From NCBI GenBank assembly GCA_963693305.1, contig OY855903.1, forward strand, positions 55,246,150-55,310,149: a stretch of 64,000 nt of DNA, written 5' to 3'. The DNA comes from Meandrina meandrites. Lineage: Eukaryota; Cnidaria; Anthozoa; Scleractinia; Meandrinidae. Below, piece after piece: positions 22,924 through 37,900 of the stretch (position 1 is the first letter of the stretch; each line of letters begins with the position of its first letter). The position numbers were made by a program, and so were the translations under genes. The notes below the pieces were generated by a model, which saw nothing but the letters and a program-made list of their open reading frames with translations, had not been told where the DNA came from and searched no databases.

Positions 22924-25900
22924 ATGGCTGTGTTGCTCAAAGGATTAGCGTGGATTTTGATTTCCAGTGAGGTTTTCTGTTTTTATTTTCATTTTTCTTT
23001 TCAGTTTTGACATCAGCTATTCTCAACTCCATAAAACATAAGCAATAAAAATACTTTTTGCAAGAGAAATTGAACATCGCTCATGCAGCTTTTAACCGGC
23101 TTTTGAACACCCGGCCTGAGAGTATAAACGGCTGTCTGCGAACTGGACAACTTGACTTCAAGTCTTGGCTGCTGTGCGCCTCTTTGCGCTGAGTGCATCA
23201 GACCTAATCTTTCCTTTTGCTTTTATCCCAATGCCAGTTTCCTCCGCTAGTCTGGCACCCAGTGCTTCTTCCAACGACTCGGTTATCCTGGGAACAGTGA
23301 CACTGGATCTGAGTTACTCTGTGTTTAACAATATTCCCGGAAATACCATTCAGCCGTCAGCAACCACTGACCCAAGACAGACAATAAATGCACCTGTAAC
23401 GGGTAGGTCTTGTAGCTGTGTCACAGTTAACGCTTCTTCCACTGTACATAAGCTCTATTCACCAATAACTATTTACTGTATTAAACGAAATTAACGCTTC
23501 AGAAAATTAACGCGAATTTGGAAAATTCGCGTTAATTTAATTCGCATTAATTTTTGTGAGCATTCCGCGCCCTTAATTTAGTGAAGCACTAATTTTCGCG
23601 CCATTAATTAAGTGGAGCGTTAATTTAGATTTTTTTTAGCATTGTTTTATCAGGGCGCAGATCCACCGGTATCGTTGGCGTTGAAAAGAGCGCTCGAAGT
23701 AGCGAGATTCGTTTGGGTTTTAGATTTTGTTAACTTGTTAACAGTGTGTAACAATAAATTTGTTCCAGTTGTCTCTACAAGTTCTGTCTTGTGTGGTCGC
23801 GGTGATTTCTTTCATTTTGAAATTTTAGTACCTCTTTCGCGTTAATTTCCTTTATTGGAAAGTAATTTTTCTTCACTTCGCGTTAATTTAAGTTACGCTA
23901 ATTTCCAATACCTTAACACCTATAATAAGGTACTCTACATGTTTTAATATAAATTATATTTTCGTACGTGATGTTCTGTGCAAAGGCTTGAAACAAAGAC
24001 ATCCCAGGCATTCACCAATACTGCATCAGCTTTGAGTTCTTTTGCGTTACAGTTGCTATTATTTTAAAAGTCTACCTTACATGCCTTTGGCTATTCTTCA
24101 ATACGTCGCATGTTGAACAATTCACGCTAACGAAATGTCGCGTTTGTCAGCTCAGTTATTAAATTTGTGGTCTAGCAGGGCTAACTATTTATTGACAGCG
24201 AACTTTGTACTTTTTCACATTGTTAATTTCCAGCCACGCCTAACAAGAAATGTAAAGATATCAACTTGAACACTCAATGCACTGATGCTAAATGCGTGAA
24301 GGTACGTCACGAAAACCAAATAATGCTCACTCATATTAAAAACACTAAAATATCACATTTTACGTGAGGTAGATGACAATGCTTTACTGAAAATTAAATT
24401 TTAAATTTTGTGATTCGTGTCATTGTCGGAAGTGTTCTGGATGCTGCAAAACAATCGCACACGTCCTTCAAAGTGTCCAGTTGGTACTAATTGACAGATT
24501 ATTCAAAAATTACAGTTTTGGAAATGCACGGATAAAAAAGTGTGCAGCTTTTTTAGAGCTCGACAGTTTCCACTACCTTCAAAATGTTCGGCAAAATGAA
24601 GTGAGCTTCATTAAGTTCTCATATTTGTATCCTTGGAGGGAGAGAAAAACGATTTGGTTACGAGCTAAGAGCTAAGAATTTACGAAGAACATTCAGGCGG
24701 CACGAGATTATCACTAAGCGTGAACAATTACAACCAAGGAAACTTAAACTACTAAAGATGAAATAAGAAGGTTTGTTTTTCGACACATTTTCTTGTGCAG
24801 TAAGAAGCCACTGATGATGTTTATTTTCCACCCATGTTAGGAGCTGATGACTTCGATGTCCAGCTGCGTCAAGGTAACGTACAATTTCACTGTGGACACA
24901 TACAGCCAATTGTACTTTATATCAGAAGAAAAAAAATCAAAAGGCAAAATTAATGTTTAAACCTATAAATAAGCAAACTTCGGAGTACTTACTAGGCCTA
25001 TTTAAACCATTCAACACAGAATACAATCTTAGAAGTAAAGCAAATAAGTTAGCCCCGTACTGATTTCTTAAAACGAAGTTTTATAAAGTGTATATAATGT
25101 AATGTAATGCTGTTTCAGGCGTTCGGTTAGTCGAGAAAGCAGGGACCGCGGAGTGGGAGGGGCTGGTAGGGCTATAGCCCACCACTTTTTTGCTTGGGTT
25201 GATTTTTAGGGCTCCAGATGACATGAATATTTTATGAATTTTCCCACTTGCTCTTGCATATGCACGAAGTCAAAGACTCGGCAAAGCAGCGTGGCGGCAG
25301 TTATTTTCGCAGGCGTTCCCACCGTACCTACAGTAGCCAGCGTAGCTTGGCGTGGTCGCTTTGTTCGCCCGCGCGATTTCTCGCTCCCCCTGACTGACTA
25401 GAACGCCAAGCTAGGCTGGCTATACCTACAGTACCTACCGTACTGCCAAAGATCACTTTAGAAGGGTGTACAGTCAACTCTGGTTATATCGTACACGCTT
25501 GGGACTTCGTTAAGTGTCCGTATTAGCGAGAGTCCGTAGTAGCGGGAGTTATTTCCAGTCAAACCTCTATAGCCAGGGATCTGAATATTGTCCTACGTAA
25601 TAGCGAGTGTCCGCAAGGCCCCCTCAATTCTCCTTCGTTCCTCAACAGACAGTGTAGGCAAAGCTGACGTCGCACAAGAGTTTGTTTCTCGCAACTTCAA
25701 AAGACATCTTAGGCAGTTTTATTTAAAATATTTACTGTATTGGATGGTATACCAAGTGAGGACAGCTATGTTATATTTATTAGGATTGTACATATGATGG
25801 CGTGCAAACGCATGATAAATGGCGGAACAGTGGCCCCAAATACTTGTTTGTCTTGGCCAAAATTTTTAAAAATTGATTGCCTTGGCCAGATTTTTTAGCC

Positions 25901-28900
25901 CTACCACTTTTAAATGGTCTCCGCGGTCCCTGGGAAGGGCCGGGTGGGGGGTGGGTGGAGTGCAGCGCAGCGCAGCTCCAAACTACCCAAACGCCAGGAA
26001 CAGGCTACGACAAGATATAATGAGAATGCAAAAGAAAAAATGCTCTCTTTTGTATTTGTAGGACAAGCCAGAGAATGTGTCTTTTTCAAGCATGGATATC
26101 CCAGAGAAAGCCATGAAATTAGGATTGGCACTAGCCAGGGAGATACTAAGAAAAAAGGAAAGCGGCGAACCAAATGTTACTGATACTGCAATTGTTATGA
26201 CTGAAGGAATGGGTGAGTGGATAAAATTTTGTATTATTGAATAACGCGTTGTAGAGACTGAGCACCGCCCTTTATTTTATTCTATCGTTGAACGCGGGAA
26301 AGGAGTCGCGAAGGAACTGGACGCCAGCCAGCTCAAACGGGCCGCGCGAGGGGGTGGGTGCGTGGAGCGAGAAACTAAACGTTTTCTTACACTGCTAAGT
26401 AATGTACTTGATGTAAAAATGAAGATTACTTTTATTAGAGAAAAAAATACAGTTGCAATTGTTGTATAAATCTCTACCGGAGGATCCGGCCAAAACAAAA
26501 CATTGTGCAAAACCTTATTGCGAAGGTAGTAAATACTACAAACAAGCTTGGAAAAGAGTGCCTGTTGGCTTTGATATCTCATTTTATTGACCGAAAACTA
26601 ATATCTTGAACTGACCATGAAGCTTATCCAGTAAAAACTAAGGCAGACGAAATTTACTTATGTCCTTTGCAGCTAAGGGTGACTCAAACGTTTTTCGTTG
26701 CAAAGCATTATATTATTTAACAATTAGACCCGTGGCCCTTGAGGGCGAAGGGTCTAAGCTGCTAACAAACTCGCGGCCCTCAAAGAGAGCCTGCTCGTAG
26801 GCTAAGGGTCTATTTGTTTTAGTATCACCCAACTAGTCGGACAGAAAAAGCAATAATAAAGTTAGCAAATGCAAGTTGAAGAAAGATTTATTCGGGAATA
26901 AAACGAAAGAAAGCGTCACGAATTTCGCTACTAATAGTCCTCTAGTAGCGTAGCCAATCAAAATGCAGGATTCGCATTAGTCCACTAGTTGGGTGATACT
27001 ATTAAGCTGTAATGTAAGAAATAAGTGAAATGGAAAGAACATGATAAAATTAAAGAAATGAATAGGTTTGAACCTCGTGATGTTCAACAATAAAATGGTT
27101 CTAACTTTTTCGGTGGTTAGTGGCTACAACTTCTTCCATACACACATAACTCCCGTAATTTTTTAACATTAGTTTCTATTAACCATCTTGCTAATCGTAT
27201 CCTTCCCTTTCAATTTCAAGCCTTCTACTAAGTCACAGCACATAATAAAAGTGTTTTAAACATGAAAAACGTTTACGCAGCCCCTCAGTTAAGAAATTGT
27301 TGTAGGTGTTATAACTAAACGTCTTTCGCTTTCAGCAATGGAGGTTGGCTTCTTTGACAGCGCTAAGTATGTGAACAACACCAAGTTGAAATTGCTTACT
27401 TTTCCAAACTACCTGGACCCAGGCTTCACTGCAAAGTGGAAGGATATGGGTGACTCAGTTGCTATCCCAGTGGAAGAACTTCCTTCAGGTGGTAAGGAAA
27501 ATAACATGACTTGCAGTTAAACTAAGGGACAGACAGACAGACAGACAGACAGAAAGACAGACACACAGACAGACACATGTGCGGGTCGTCCACTACCTCT
27601 CGGAACGGGTGACTTCATTGGTTTTTAAAACAATAGGTAGCAGGTCACAACAATGCCCCTAGCCCTGAATAACAATAGAGGTAGTGTTTATAGCGGGCGA
27701 ATGAAAATAGGTTCCACGTAGTGTCTTTCTGACATGTGCTTTTTGAAAGATGAATCTTTTCGGGTGATTTTGCAACAAATTGTTCACATTTTACGAAATG
27801 TCAACTGAGGCTTGGACAGGAGGGTAGTTAATCTTCTTTTAGATTATTTAGTCCATTTTTGTCTCATAATATATTTATTGAATTGGTGTGCTGTAAATGT
27901 TACCAATAGGGGAGTCAGATGACAAATGGTGAATATGCACAAGCAGTAAAGGTTTCAATAATAAAAAAAAAACACGGCAAAAGTTACCTTTTTCGATAAC
28001 AAGGCTCGAACAAGGCCAACAACAGGTCAAAGAAAAACCATTTTTTTTTTAAATTGCGGGAGAGGGGCGATGCTTCTTGGAAGAGTGGTGCTTCCCCTTA
28101 CCATTCCTCCCTTGCTACAGGCAAACCCGCGGTTTTTTTCTTAGGTTTTGATCCATTGAGGAATAAATGCGAACAGTTAGCGTTTGTCAGCCTGATTCCT
28201 TTTTCTATTTGCAGGAAAAGTCGTTTATTCTGTGGCCATTTTGCCTGATGTACTCGGTGCCAAGTACCTGGACAACGATGAGATGGCTTGGCAGGAGAAG
28301 TGAGTAGAGACTCCTTCTTATGGTTTTTCGTGGCAAACAGCCCCCATTTTGAATGTAGCTGGCAACGAAAAATGTGACTGTGTCGCACTTTTAAAGCATT
28401 TAGTGTCAGAATTGACTAAATTTTTATTAAAATTGGTGAAGACTGTTCCAAAGAGTTGTTTTTCAACAAAACAGCACCCAAATTTAGCGTACCATCTCCT
28501 ACCAGTCTTCTGAGTAACACAACTCGTTTTTATGAAACAATAACCAAACAAACACAACTAAGCAAAGCACCTGTGTTATAAACTTCGTACTATTTGTAGC
28601 TTCAAATCGCTTATCTATTAATAAATGCACATGAGTTTCCAAAATGTGCTACAGATTTGTTCTTTACTGAGTTCTTGTGCTAGTTTGGTACAAAAGGTTT
28701 GTAAGCGAAACGTGTTTCAAATCATACTTACGACTTTAAAATTCAATAATTTTCAGGATCTTAATATTTAGTAGTCTGCAAGAAGTAGCAAGTTATTGTA
28801 CGTTGTTATACCTCGCCAGCGTCAGTGAAAAAAACACGCTTTCTAATTTTGCTTACTGTTCAAACTCCTTTTCTCTCTCATATTTAGCCACATTCCAAAT

Positions 28901-31900
28901 TCAGACATATCCGAGATGTACGTTGTTGGTGACAAGCTTTTAACTCGTAAGAAAGTTCCCAAGAAGCGAATCAACACCAACCTGTTATCAGTGGAATTCT
29001 GGTCAAATTCAACACCGCCGCTGAGTGGACCATTGGCAAAACCAGCTTTGATCACTCTGAGACACCTTCATGTAAGCTGTAACGAATGTACCCTTAACGT
29101 TTCATATGTTAAAGCTAATTTTCTTTTCCTCACTGTTTTTACGATCTTGTCTGCAGGCGACTGAAGACCATTCTGAGCCAACCTGTGTCTACTGGGATGG
29201 AAGGTAAATTTTTCAAAAGTTATGGCAACGTTTTGAGTCAGAACAAAATCTGGCTTGGCAAATCACTCCCATTAACACTTTCATTTAGTGAGATATATTT
29301 TTTTTGTAATTTTGAAAAGCCCAAAATTGAATTTTAATTTCTAGGATTCTTAATCCTGTGAATTATTAAAACGTTATTTTTACTGGCAAGATCTGACGAC
29401 GATCAATAGCGTTAATGACTTTAGAATGGAAAATTCATGTCCCAGGGATGGACTTTATCAACTTAGCTATTACAAACTTACGGTAAAATCGGCATTTCAG
29501 ACAAGGAAGTGATGCTTTGAATAAATATTTGCATTAATGTATAGTGGTGAACTAACGCATGCGCTTTTTCATCAAAGAATATCCTTTTTAAAATTTAAAA
29601 ATCAATTTAATTTACCTCGTTCTTTCATCTGTCTTCCTCAGCGCGTGGAGCAAAGAAGGTTGTAAAGTTGGAAAGACCAGCCACTCGCAAACCGTCTGCG
29701 AATGCACACATTTTTCAACTTTTGCAGTGATAATGAAAGTGACGGATAAGGTAGTGTGATTAAATTATGCCTATGTCGTCTGGAATTCCTCCATGTGGTA
29801 ATACTTTCATAGCATTAACTACAGCTGACTAAGTCTTGGTGCATATTTTCTTATTCAGATGGATGACTCAGACCGGAAAATGGTCGTTACTGTCGCTACT
29901 GTGTTGGGTTCATTCTCAATTCTTGGTCTTCTCATCTGTGCCATCGTCGCCATTGTTATCAAGTAAGACCAGTATATCCTCTCCTGGGTCTCTCCTAGCT
30001 AAATTCGTTACGTAATATCGCAATGGCGATGTAACTCTGTTAAGTGCGCATGTTCAAAAAATGTACACGTTGTTTTCAACGGATTCACTGTTTGACCCCC
30101 AGCCGTCTTGAGTGCTACAAAATCCTAGGAACCAGGATGTCCGTTTCAAAACATCTTTAATTTGAATACAATAAGTAAACGTTAGCTCGCTTTTCCCTCA
30201 ATTTCCCCGCTCGCTCTCACCCTTCTAATTTCCCGGATGTACTTGTCATATACGAACAACCGCTGTCGTGATACACTACAGAATAAATGTAGCGCCACGT
30301 TTCACGCCACGTCAGTTGTCTCACGAGTTTCTCTCCAATCCGATCCCACCAGAGTTAACTAATATACTTCAAATGGTTAGGGAAATAAACTAATCTTTAA
30401 TATGTAAATATTTGTTCAGTTATCATCAGAAAGACCACATGCGCATTGCTCTCAACATTGACGTCGCCCTTCTGCTCAGTCAGTTGGTTTTCTTCATCGG
30501 ATTGTCCACAGGCGACAACTTGGTGAGAAATTTCAACTAATTCTTCTTTCACCTTTGTTATGTGTAGGTTCCCTGTGGATAAGTGTTGGGTTTGATTCTT
30601 TAAAACAGCCAAGAAGAATTATATTTTCCTACACTACAAACCCTATCTTTACAAACGCCGGGATTAGATGTGATCCTGAGGGTGGAAAGTGTGTCACATT
30701 TGAAGTTAGTTACACGACGTAGCGCCGACGAATCGGTAGAGCATCCGACTCGGAACTTGTTTCAATTCGAGTAGTTTGCATCAATCGGTAATAATATACA
30801 AGGTCGTAGCCAGACGTTTGGTATAGACAAGGCAAGATCTTGCAAGATCTGCGATTATTGAAGGGGTCAGCTGCTTGGGGGGCTGGGGGCATGCCTCCCG
30901 AAGATTTCGACATCTGGAAGCTTTGAAACACTATTTTAAGGCGGGGGTTCGCCTGAAGCCCGTTTTTCCACCGCGTAATCTTGATAGACCTTAATACCCC
31001 GTATCCCGTTAATTCTGGTGGTTTGTACCTCCAACTTTATGTTCGATATCCCCGAATCTCTTTTTTAAATATCCAGTATCCCATTAATTTTTCTCCCAAA
31101 TGTCCCGTATTCTTATCATTTTTTACCAAAATATCCCGTATCCCTAAAACATCTAATAGGGCCTCATCATTTAATGAACATTCCACTGGTTGTGGAGTGG
31201 AAGCTTGACTCGCTCTTATGTTATCTCTCCAAAGTACTTTTCCAAGGCCAAAACGTGTGAAGTTGTCAATCCGTTCGTTCACTTTTTTGAGCTCGCAGCT
31301 CTAACTTGGTTACTAATGGAAGGACTTTACTACTACTCAACACTGAAACCACTATTCAACGAGAAAAACACTGTGCCTATTGTGTTTTACTTCGCTTTGG
31401 GGTGGGGTAAGTAAGTTAGTGCAACGATCTCTTATATTTCTATACCAGAACAGCAGCTGTACCGAATCGCTATGAATTACGTTCAAGTGAGTGAAGGTTA
31501 TGGTCGTAAGTCCTTGGAAACGACTTTTATTTATGTTGACAAAGTGAATATATTTTAACAAGAAGATTAACAAAATAAAAGTAACTTACGTTTCGACGAC
31601 TTCATGCCGTCATTATCGAAAGTGAAATGTGAAAAAATTAAGATAAGATATATATACAAAAATAGAAGTGTGAAAAAGAAATCACACTTCTATTTTTGTA
31701 TATATATCTTATGTTAATTTTTTCACATTTCACTTTCGACAATGACGGCATGAAGTCGTCGAAACGTCAAGTTACTTTTATTTTGTTAATCTTCTGTTAA
31801 AATGTTTCCCAAAATCGACTATATGAACTGCGGATTAATGATGAAACGAATGAAATGAAATGATCCTCCCAGTGCTTTCAAACTGCGAGGATCATTTCAT

Positions 31901-34900
31901 TCATTTTGCTTTTGTTAGAAACATTTTTGGTCATGCTTGTTTGAGAAATCTTTGGAAGGCATAATCAGGCTGTCGATCAAGGTTTTCTCTTTAGAATGTC
32001 GTTATACGTAGCTTTTAATAATTCCTCAATACCCCATCCCAGGTGGCTCGGCGATGAATTCTATGTAAAAGCCGAGTGATTCAATATTTCTAAAGTTTAG
32101 TGTAGCCGTTCATGCCACAAAACTCATTCTTATTTTTTTGTGTCCAGGTTTGCCTGTAGCATTTGCAAGCGCATGCGCAGAGTATGCCTATCCTCACTTC
32201 GGTGATCCAGAGGGAAGCGAGTTGTAAGTTAATCTGTAGGTCATTTGTTTAAATTACCAATCATCAAACAAACAAACAACAACCAACCAACCAACCAACC
32301 ACCCTACCGACCAGCCAACCGACCGACCGACCGACCGACCGACCAACCAAGCAACCAACCAACCAAAGAAACAAAAAACTAAAAAGACAAGGAAAGAAAA
32401 CGGGTCGACAGACAGACAGACAGAAAAACAAACAAACAAACAAACAAACAAACAGATTCTCATAAAATGGAAGAAAGTTATTCTGATTTCGTATAACGTC
32501 CATTTTACGACATTCCCACAGAAAAACCTGGCATTAAAACTGTGTTCTCTCGGGTATTTTTATGTATGTTAGATGTTACTGATTTGCTTTCGTTTGATTG
32601 GTCGCAGTTGTTGGATGTTTATCCGTGGAAGTGAAGCATGGTTCTTTGGAGCCCCTGTCTTGATTCTCGTACTGGTGAGTCCAAATATACTGACCAAAAT
32701 CTATTTTCTCCTTATGACAAGAATACACTGCCAAATAGGCCATGAGAATAAAAAGATTCGTCAGCTAGGAGTTAGTTTTCCTTTGAAGTCGTGTACTGCT
32801 ATGGACACAACTTTGAAGCTAAGAGTCTTACGTGGCTGCTATCTGTATTATGTACACCGTTATGTCCGTATTCCTCGGTTTTACAGAAAAATACGTGTGG
32901 ATATTTTGGACGTTACACAGTATTTTTGCGAGCCCCGCAGGATATATATGTTATTTACCGGCTGGGAGGTCCGTATCGTGAAAAACTGTGACCGAGGTCT
33001 TGAAAATGCTGCCCGAGGCCGCAGGCCGAGGGCAGCATTTTCAAGGCCGAGGTCACAGTTTTTCACGATACGGACCGACCCAAAGCCGGTAAATAACTTA
33101 TTTATTTTTTTCTAACTCGGTTTAATAAAAAAAACTGAAAAGATCGTCTTGCAAAATGTAATTGTATCATACGCGCGCATCCATTATTGAATCGATCGCT
33201 AAGCTACGGCAAGAGTGAAGAATGATTTGTTTACCGCCAAACAAAATAAATTTGCTAAAGTGAACAGTACTCACGGAAAAGGTCATCAGAAAAAAAAGAG
33301 AAAAGTAACTTTAATAATAAAAAAGAAGCACAATGTAGCACCAAAAGAGAGCATAAAAAAATCTCGAGTCACGAAACTGAAATTGAATGAAGCTAAACTG
33401 AATGTGTAGTTTGGTCGCCTGCACACGGCACAATTTTGCAAGAATTTATTTGACCGTTTTTTTATCAAAACATCTCATTTTCTTGAATGGTGATAAGCAG
33501 TATTCGGTTTTGGGGAAAAGTAGCAGAAAGTCAAAGCGTTTGAAAGGATAAATCGAGCGTCTGTAAACCGGTGACATGCAGTAAACCGCATTACGGCGTG
33601 AAATCAGTCCGAATGCACAACAACGATCGAAAAACTACGGCTATGAAACTATTATCTGTTTTGCCAATTAATACAAAGAATACCCGCCTGTTGGAGAACT
33701 TCAAGGCCTTTTATTCCTTTACTAATTTAGCTTTTGAAAGAATCAATCGTGAATGTAAGCCGGCGACTTGCAGGTAAGCACAACTTGGCGTGAAAATCAA
33801 TGCGAATGCACAAACAACGATCGACAAACTACCGCCATAAAACTTGAACGATTTGATTTTGTCAATAAAGAGAATGAATACTCGCCTTTTGGTGAACTTC
33901 AAGGCCTTTAGTTCCACTGCCTACTTTTCCTTTCATATTTAAAACGGCTGGTAAACAACTACATAAATTTTGGAGAGCAAAACTTTCATGGGTTCGTTCG
34001 TCTCGCCGCGAAATGAAAACACAGCGAGCTAGCCCGGGCGGAATCGCTCCGTGAGCGGGCAAGATCGAAAATTTCCGCCCGCTCCCGGAACCAATCAGAT
34101 TGCAGGATTTGGAGAATTCCGCCCGCTCACAAGCCAAGAAAAAAATAATGTACTTTAGGGCCTTTTTGGCCTTTCTGTCGAAAATTGATCATTCTTCTTC
34201 GTCCAATGTAACTCTCGTCGAGTGCGCGCACATCACTTTGTATTCACTCTGTTCTAAACCGGACAAACCGGAATACTACAACGTAATATGGTTTCTTATT
34301 TTGCGTTTTCTCGTTATCTTATATGGTGAAATGACGTTGTAAATGAATAATAATGACCTTCAGTTACGTTTTGAATCAGTTAGTATTATACAGTCAGCTG
34401 TACAATATGATTCCTATATTTTATATATATTTTTATCTTACTTTCAGCTGAATCTTCTCGCGCGAGCATTTATCGTAAAGGAGATTCTTTGCTGGCAAGA
34501 CGATCCTGATGACATACGGATTGAAAGAGCCAAGTAAGTAAACATATATGATAAATCCAAGATCAATAAATTGTCATTGAATATCTCTGTTCCGAGGTTT
34601 CTTTGCCTTACTATTCTCCCTGATAAATGTATTACCGGTAATCTCAACTTCTTTCAAAATCAGTGTTTATAATCGGTCTAATTCTAAATTTAAATCTAAA
34701 TCTAAGCCATACTTGTCTCTGTTTGACATAAAATTCCGGTTATGAGCCTCCCCCCACCGCTTATAAGCTCCTCCGGTTATAGGCCCATCTACCTGGAAAC
34801 AAAAAAAAATACATTCGGTTATAAGTCCCCCCCTCTGCTGGATGACAGTACTTAACTGGGCTAACACTTGATGTTGCTTTATAATGACTTTTTTAACTCA

Positions 34901-37900
34901 AAAACGTATTTCGATCAACACTGCCATGGCTCTTTTCGAAACGTTATTTTTATTCCGCTTATAAGTCCCTCCGGATATAAGCCCCTCCGTTTATAAACCC
35001 ACCCAAAACCCCTTTCGAAGTTGTATAAGCCCAGGGCTTATAACTGGAATTCTACGGCATATGAACTTTTAGAGCACTTTTCCACTTTTATAAACTATTA
35101 TTTGGTTTTCCTTTGAATTTGAGCATATGAGAAACAGCATTAGGCCAAGTTAGACTCTTGGTTATATGCTAATTACGTTCAACCCATTTCACAGAACCCG
35201 TCTGATGACGTCATCAGCGATAATGGTGGTGATTGTGATGACCTGGCTGTTTGGTGTCCTGGCGGTGAATAACACCGAAGACAAAATCTATCATTACTTC
35301 TTCATCGTGTTCTACACATTCCAGGTTAGAGAACTTCTCTTGTCGTCGAATGACGTCCCTTTAAACTTACCCCCACATAGTTGAGGGGTGGAGGGGGTGG
35401 AGGGGTGGGGGGATTGTTTGGGTGATGCTCTTAGGGGAGTATCCTATAGAGATAACACGTGTTTTAATAATCCTGATAAATTCTATTTACTTTAAAGGGT
35501 CTACTGGTCCTGCTGTTCTACTGCGTCCGTAACCAAGAGGTAAGCTACTATGGTATCATTGCTTGGCATAAGGGCCTCCAAGAACGGAACTTTGCCTTAA
35601 AGTTATTTTCTAGGAAAAGAGAAAAAACAAATACAGAAATAGAAGGGAACATTGAACCCATCTGCAGGTGACTTTGACAGTGTTCTGATGTTGAATCTTG
35701 TTGATCATGTCAAGAATATATTTCGTGTCTTTATTGTAGATGTGGGACTATCGCAAGGGCAAGAAGGACGAAGAAGAAAAAGAAAAGGTATTAGCAAGAG
35801 AAAATGAGGGGACAGAGAGGGACTTTGAGGGCGTTGGCCGGGATATGTCGATTCCATTAAAGTTATTTTTAGAGATGCGGACGTCCACGGAAACGTATTT
35901 CCGGCTCTGGAAAAATAATTAGACCGTACAAACGTGACAATTGTTTTGTCGGTTGTTGGTCCTGTTGAATATTCAACATGTCTTTCCAAGTGGAATTTAC
36001 AGGCGTTCAGATTTCGATATCGATATTGGCAAAAATAGTTTCGCATGCATCGAAAGCACTCCGACGTTAACGACTTTTGAGGACGCTAGTGTTACAAGAA
36101 TCGTGACCGGCCTACTCGGACTCCCTACCGTGGGCTTTTTATTTGCGACGTGTTTTGGTAGCCATTGTCTTCAAAGTTTCTCTCTTAGAACCGTGTCTTC
36201 AAATAACTGATTGCCTCATAAGATATAGTAGGGAAAAGGAAAAGGAAAAGAAACAGGCCTTCGCTTATGCTTCATAATGTAGATATTATTTGGAGGCATT
36301 TCAAGTTGAATAGAGCATACAGGTCACAGGACTGCATGGATGGTTCCAGCAGTTTTTTAGTTAGAAATTAACACATTTCATTTGATAAATATTTCGTGTC
36401 CGTGCGATTTAATTTGGCTTGTTTCAATTTGCTAGATATTTTGTAACCTCTCAAAATTTTTGCTCTGGAAGGACAAGGACTGAAACTTTTCGTGAAGATG
36501 ATAACTTGCAATTATATTTGCGACGCCGGGCCTGACTGTTAATAATTTATGTTGTTGCAAGGTGTGTTGTGTCTTATCACGGGTAACATATCGGTATTCA
36601 TCTATGTCCGGTTTATGTTTTCGCAATACTGTAATGTTAAATGGCCATGCAAATAAAGCTCACGTGTTGTTGTTTAGTACTGACCCTAGCTGCTGTAGCT
36701 TTACAACGAGAAAGCTATAATTTTAATTTAAAGAGACGCTCTGTCTTGTATCTGTTTCCTGCATCAATTAGACCAAGCGCTTTGACACTTGAGCTCTATT
36801 ATTTCCCTTACTCGTTACGTGATGTCCTAGCACCACATGATTGAAATGTAGCCCTCCCTCGCGCAACTCTGTTGACTCGTATTTGGTATTCTTCGACAAA
36901 ATTCGATATTTCCTAGAGCCATTGGATTTGTGAGAGACTGTAGAATCTCTCTTCTGTTCCGAATAATCTCTTAAAAAATACCATTCCACAAGTCGCTTTT
37001 ATCGAAGAAACGTATCTCCACGCGGCCCGCCTTTGTTGTTCAAATTTCTCACGCCTTGGGTGACGTGTGCGGACGTCAACGGAAACAGGGCAGCGTCTAA
37101 AAATAACTTTAGTGAAATTGACATATCCCAAGGCCTTGACTGGGCGCGTCCCTCTCTGTCCCCTCATTTTCTCTTGGTATTAGCAACTAACAAACACAAA
37201 AATATCCCCTCGGTGAATAACTATATAATCATTTTATTTTTATTTGACTCTTTTCGTTAACTCGTTCGTTCATTCTGAAAACGGATGACACCACGGTTTA
37301 GCCAAAAATGGTTGGATAAAATTTTTAATGTGGACCTTTAACCCAATCAGTGAAAGCCTGTTGTACTTGAATCGACTGGTAAGAATGGAACGAGCTGAAT
37401 TTCTAAACTGCATCCCAGGCTACAAGACTCTGTCCTAATGACAAATGAAAGCAAGGGACCGCGGACGAAAATGCTGCTGGTGTACGTAGGAGCTACTGAC
37501 AGCTCTGATCAGCCAAAAATAAAATACAAAGACAATAAACTGCAAGGGTGACACTACGTAGAAATGAAAAACCTTAACGGGACAACGACATGATAGATCT
37601 TTTCAGATCCGATATGCTGTACATTTTCACTGTTTTCACATGGTTTTGTCCATGTTTGCAGTGTTGTTTTCACATGGTTTTGTCCATGTTTTCAGTGTAC
37701 GGATAGTTCTGGCTATTTTCACTTTCCTTATCGCGACAACGACATGATATTGCGAATTCTTCACCTATTGAGTAATAGTCACGCGGCTGTTGTCTTTTGG
37801 CGGGCTTTCGAATTTGAGCCCTCTCGGATCGTCATTACCAGCGAGCACTTAATAGACAATTGTCTTCACGCTAGTTGTTCTATTCTGTGCGGCATACACT

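Noticed and set aside
22690..23010. 106-codon frame as the whole first exon of the GPCR
   Set aside because: Only its last part, from the ATG at 22924, gives a signal peptide and a phase-matched donor at 22967; the upstream part looks like UTR.
32254..32503. Cys/Val/Gly/Trp-rich minus frames of 69 and 79 codons
   Set aside because: They read through compound simple repeats inside a GPCR intron.
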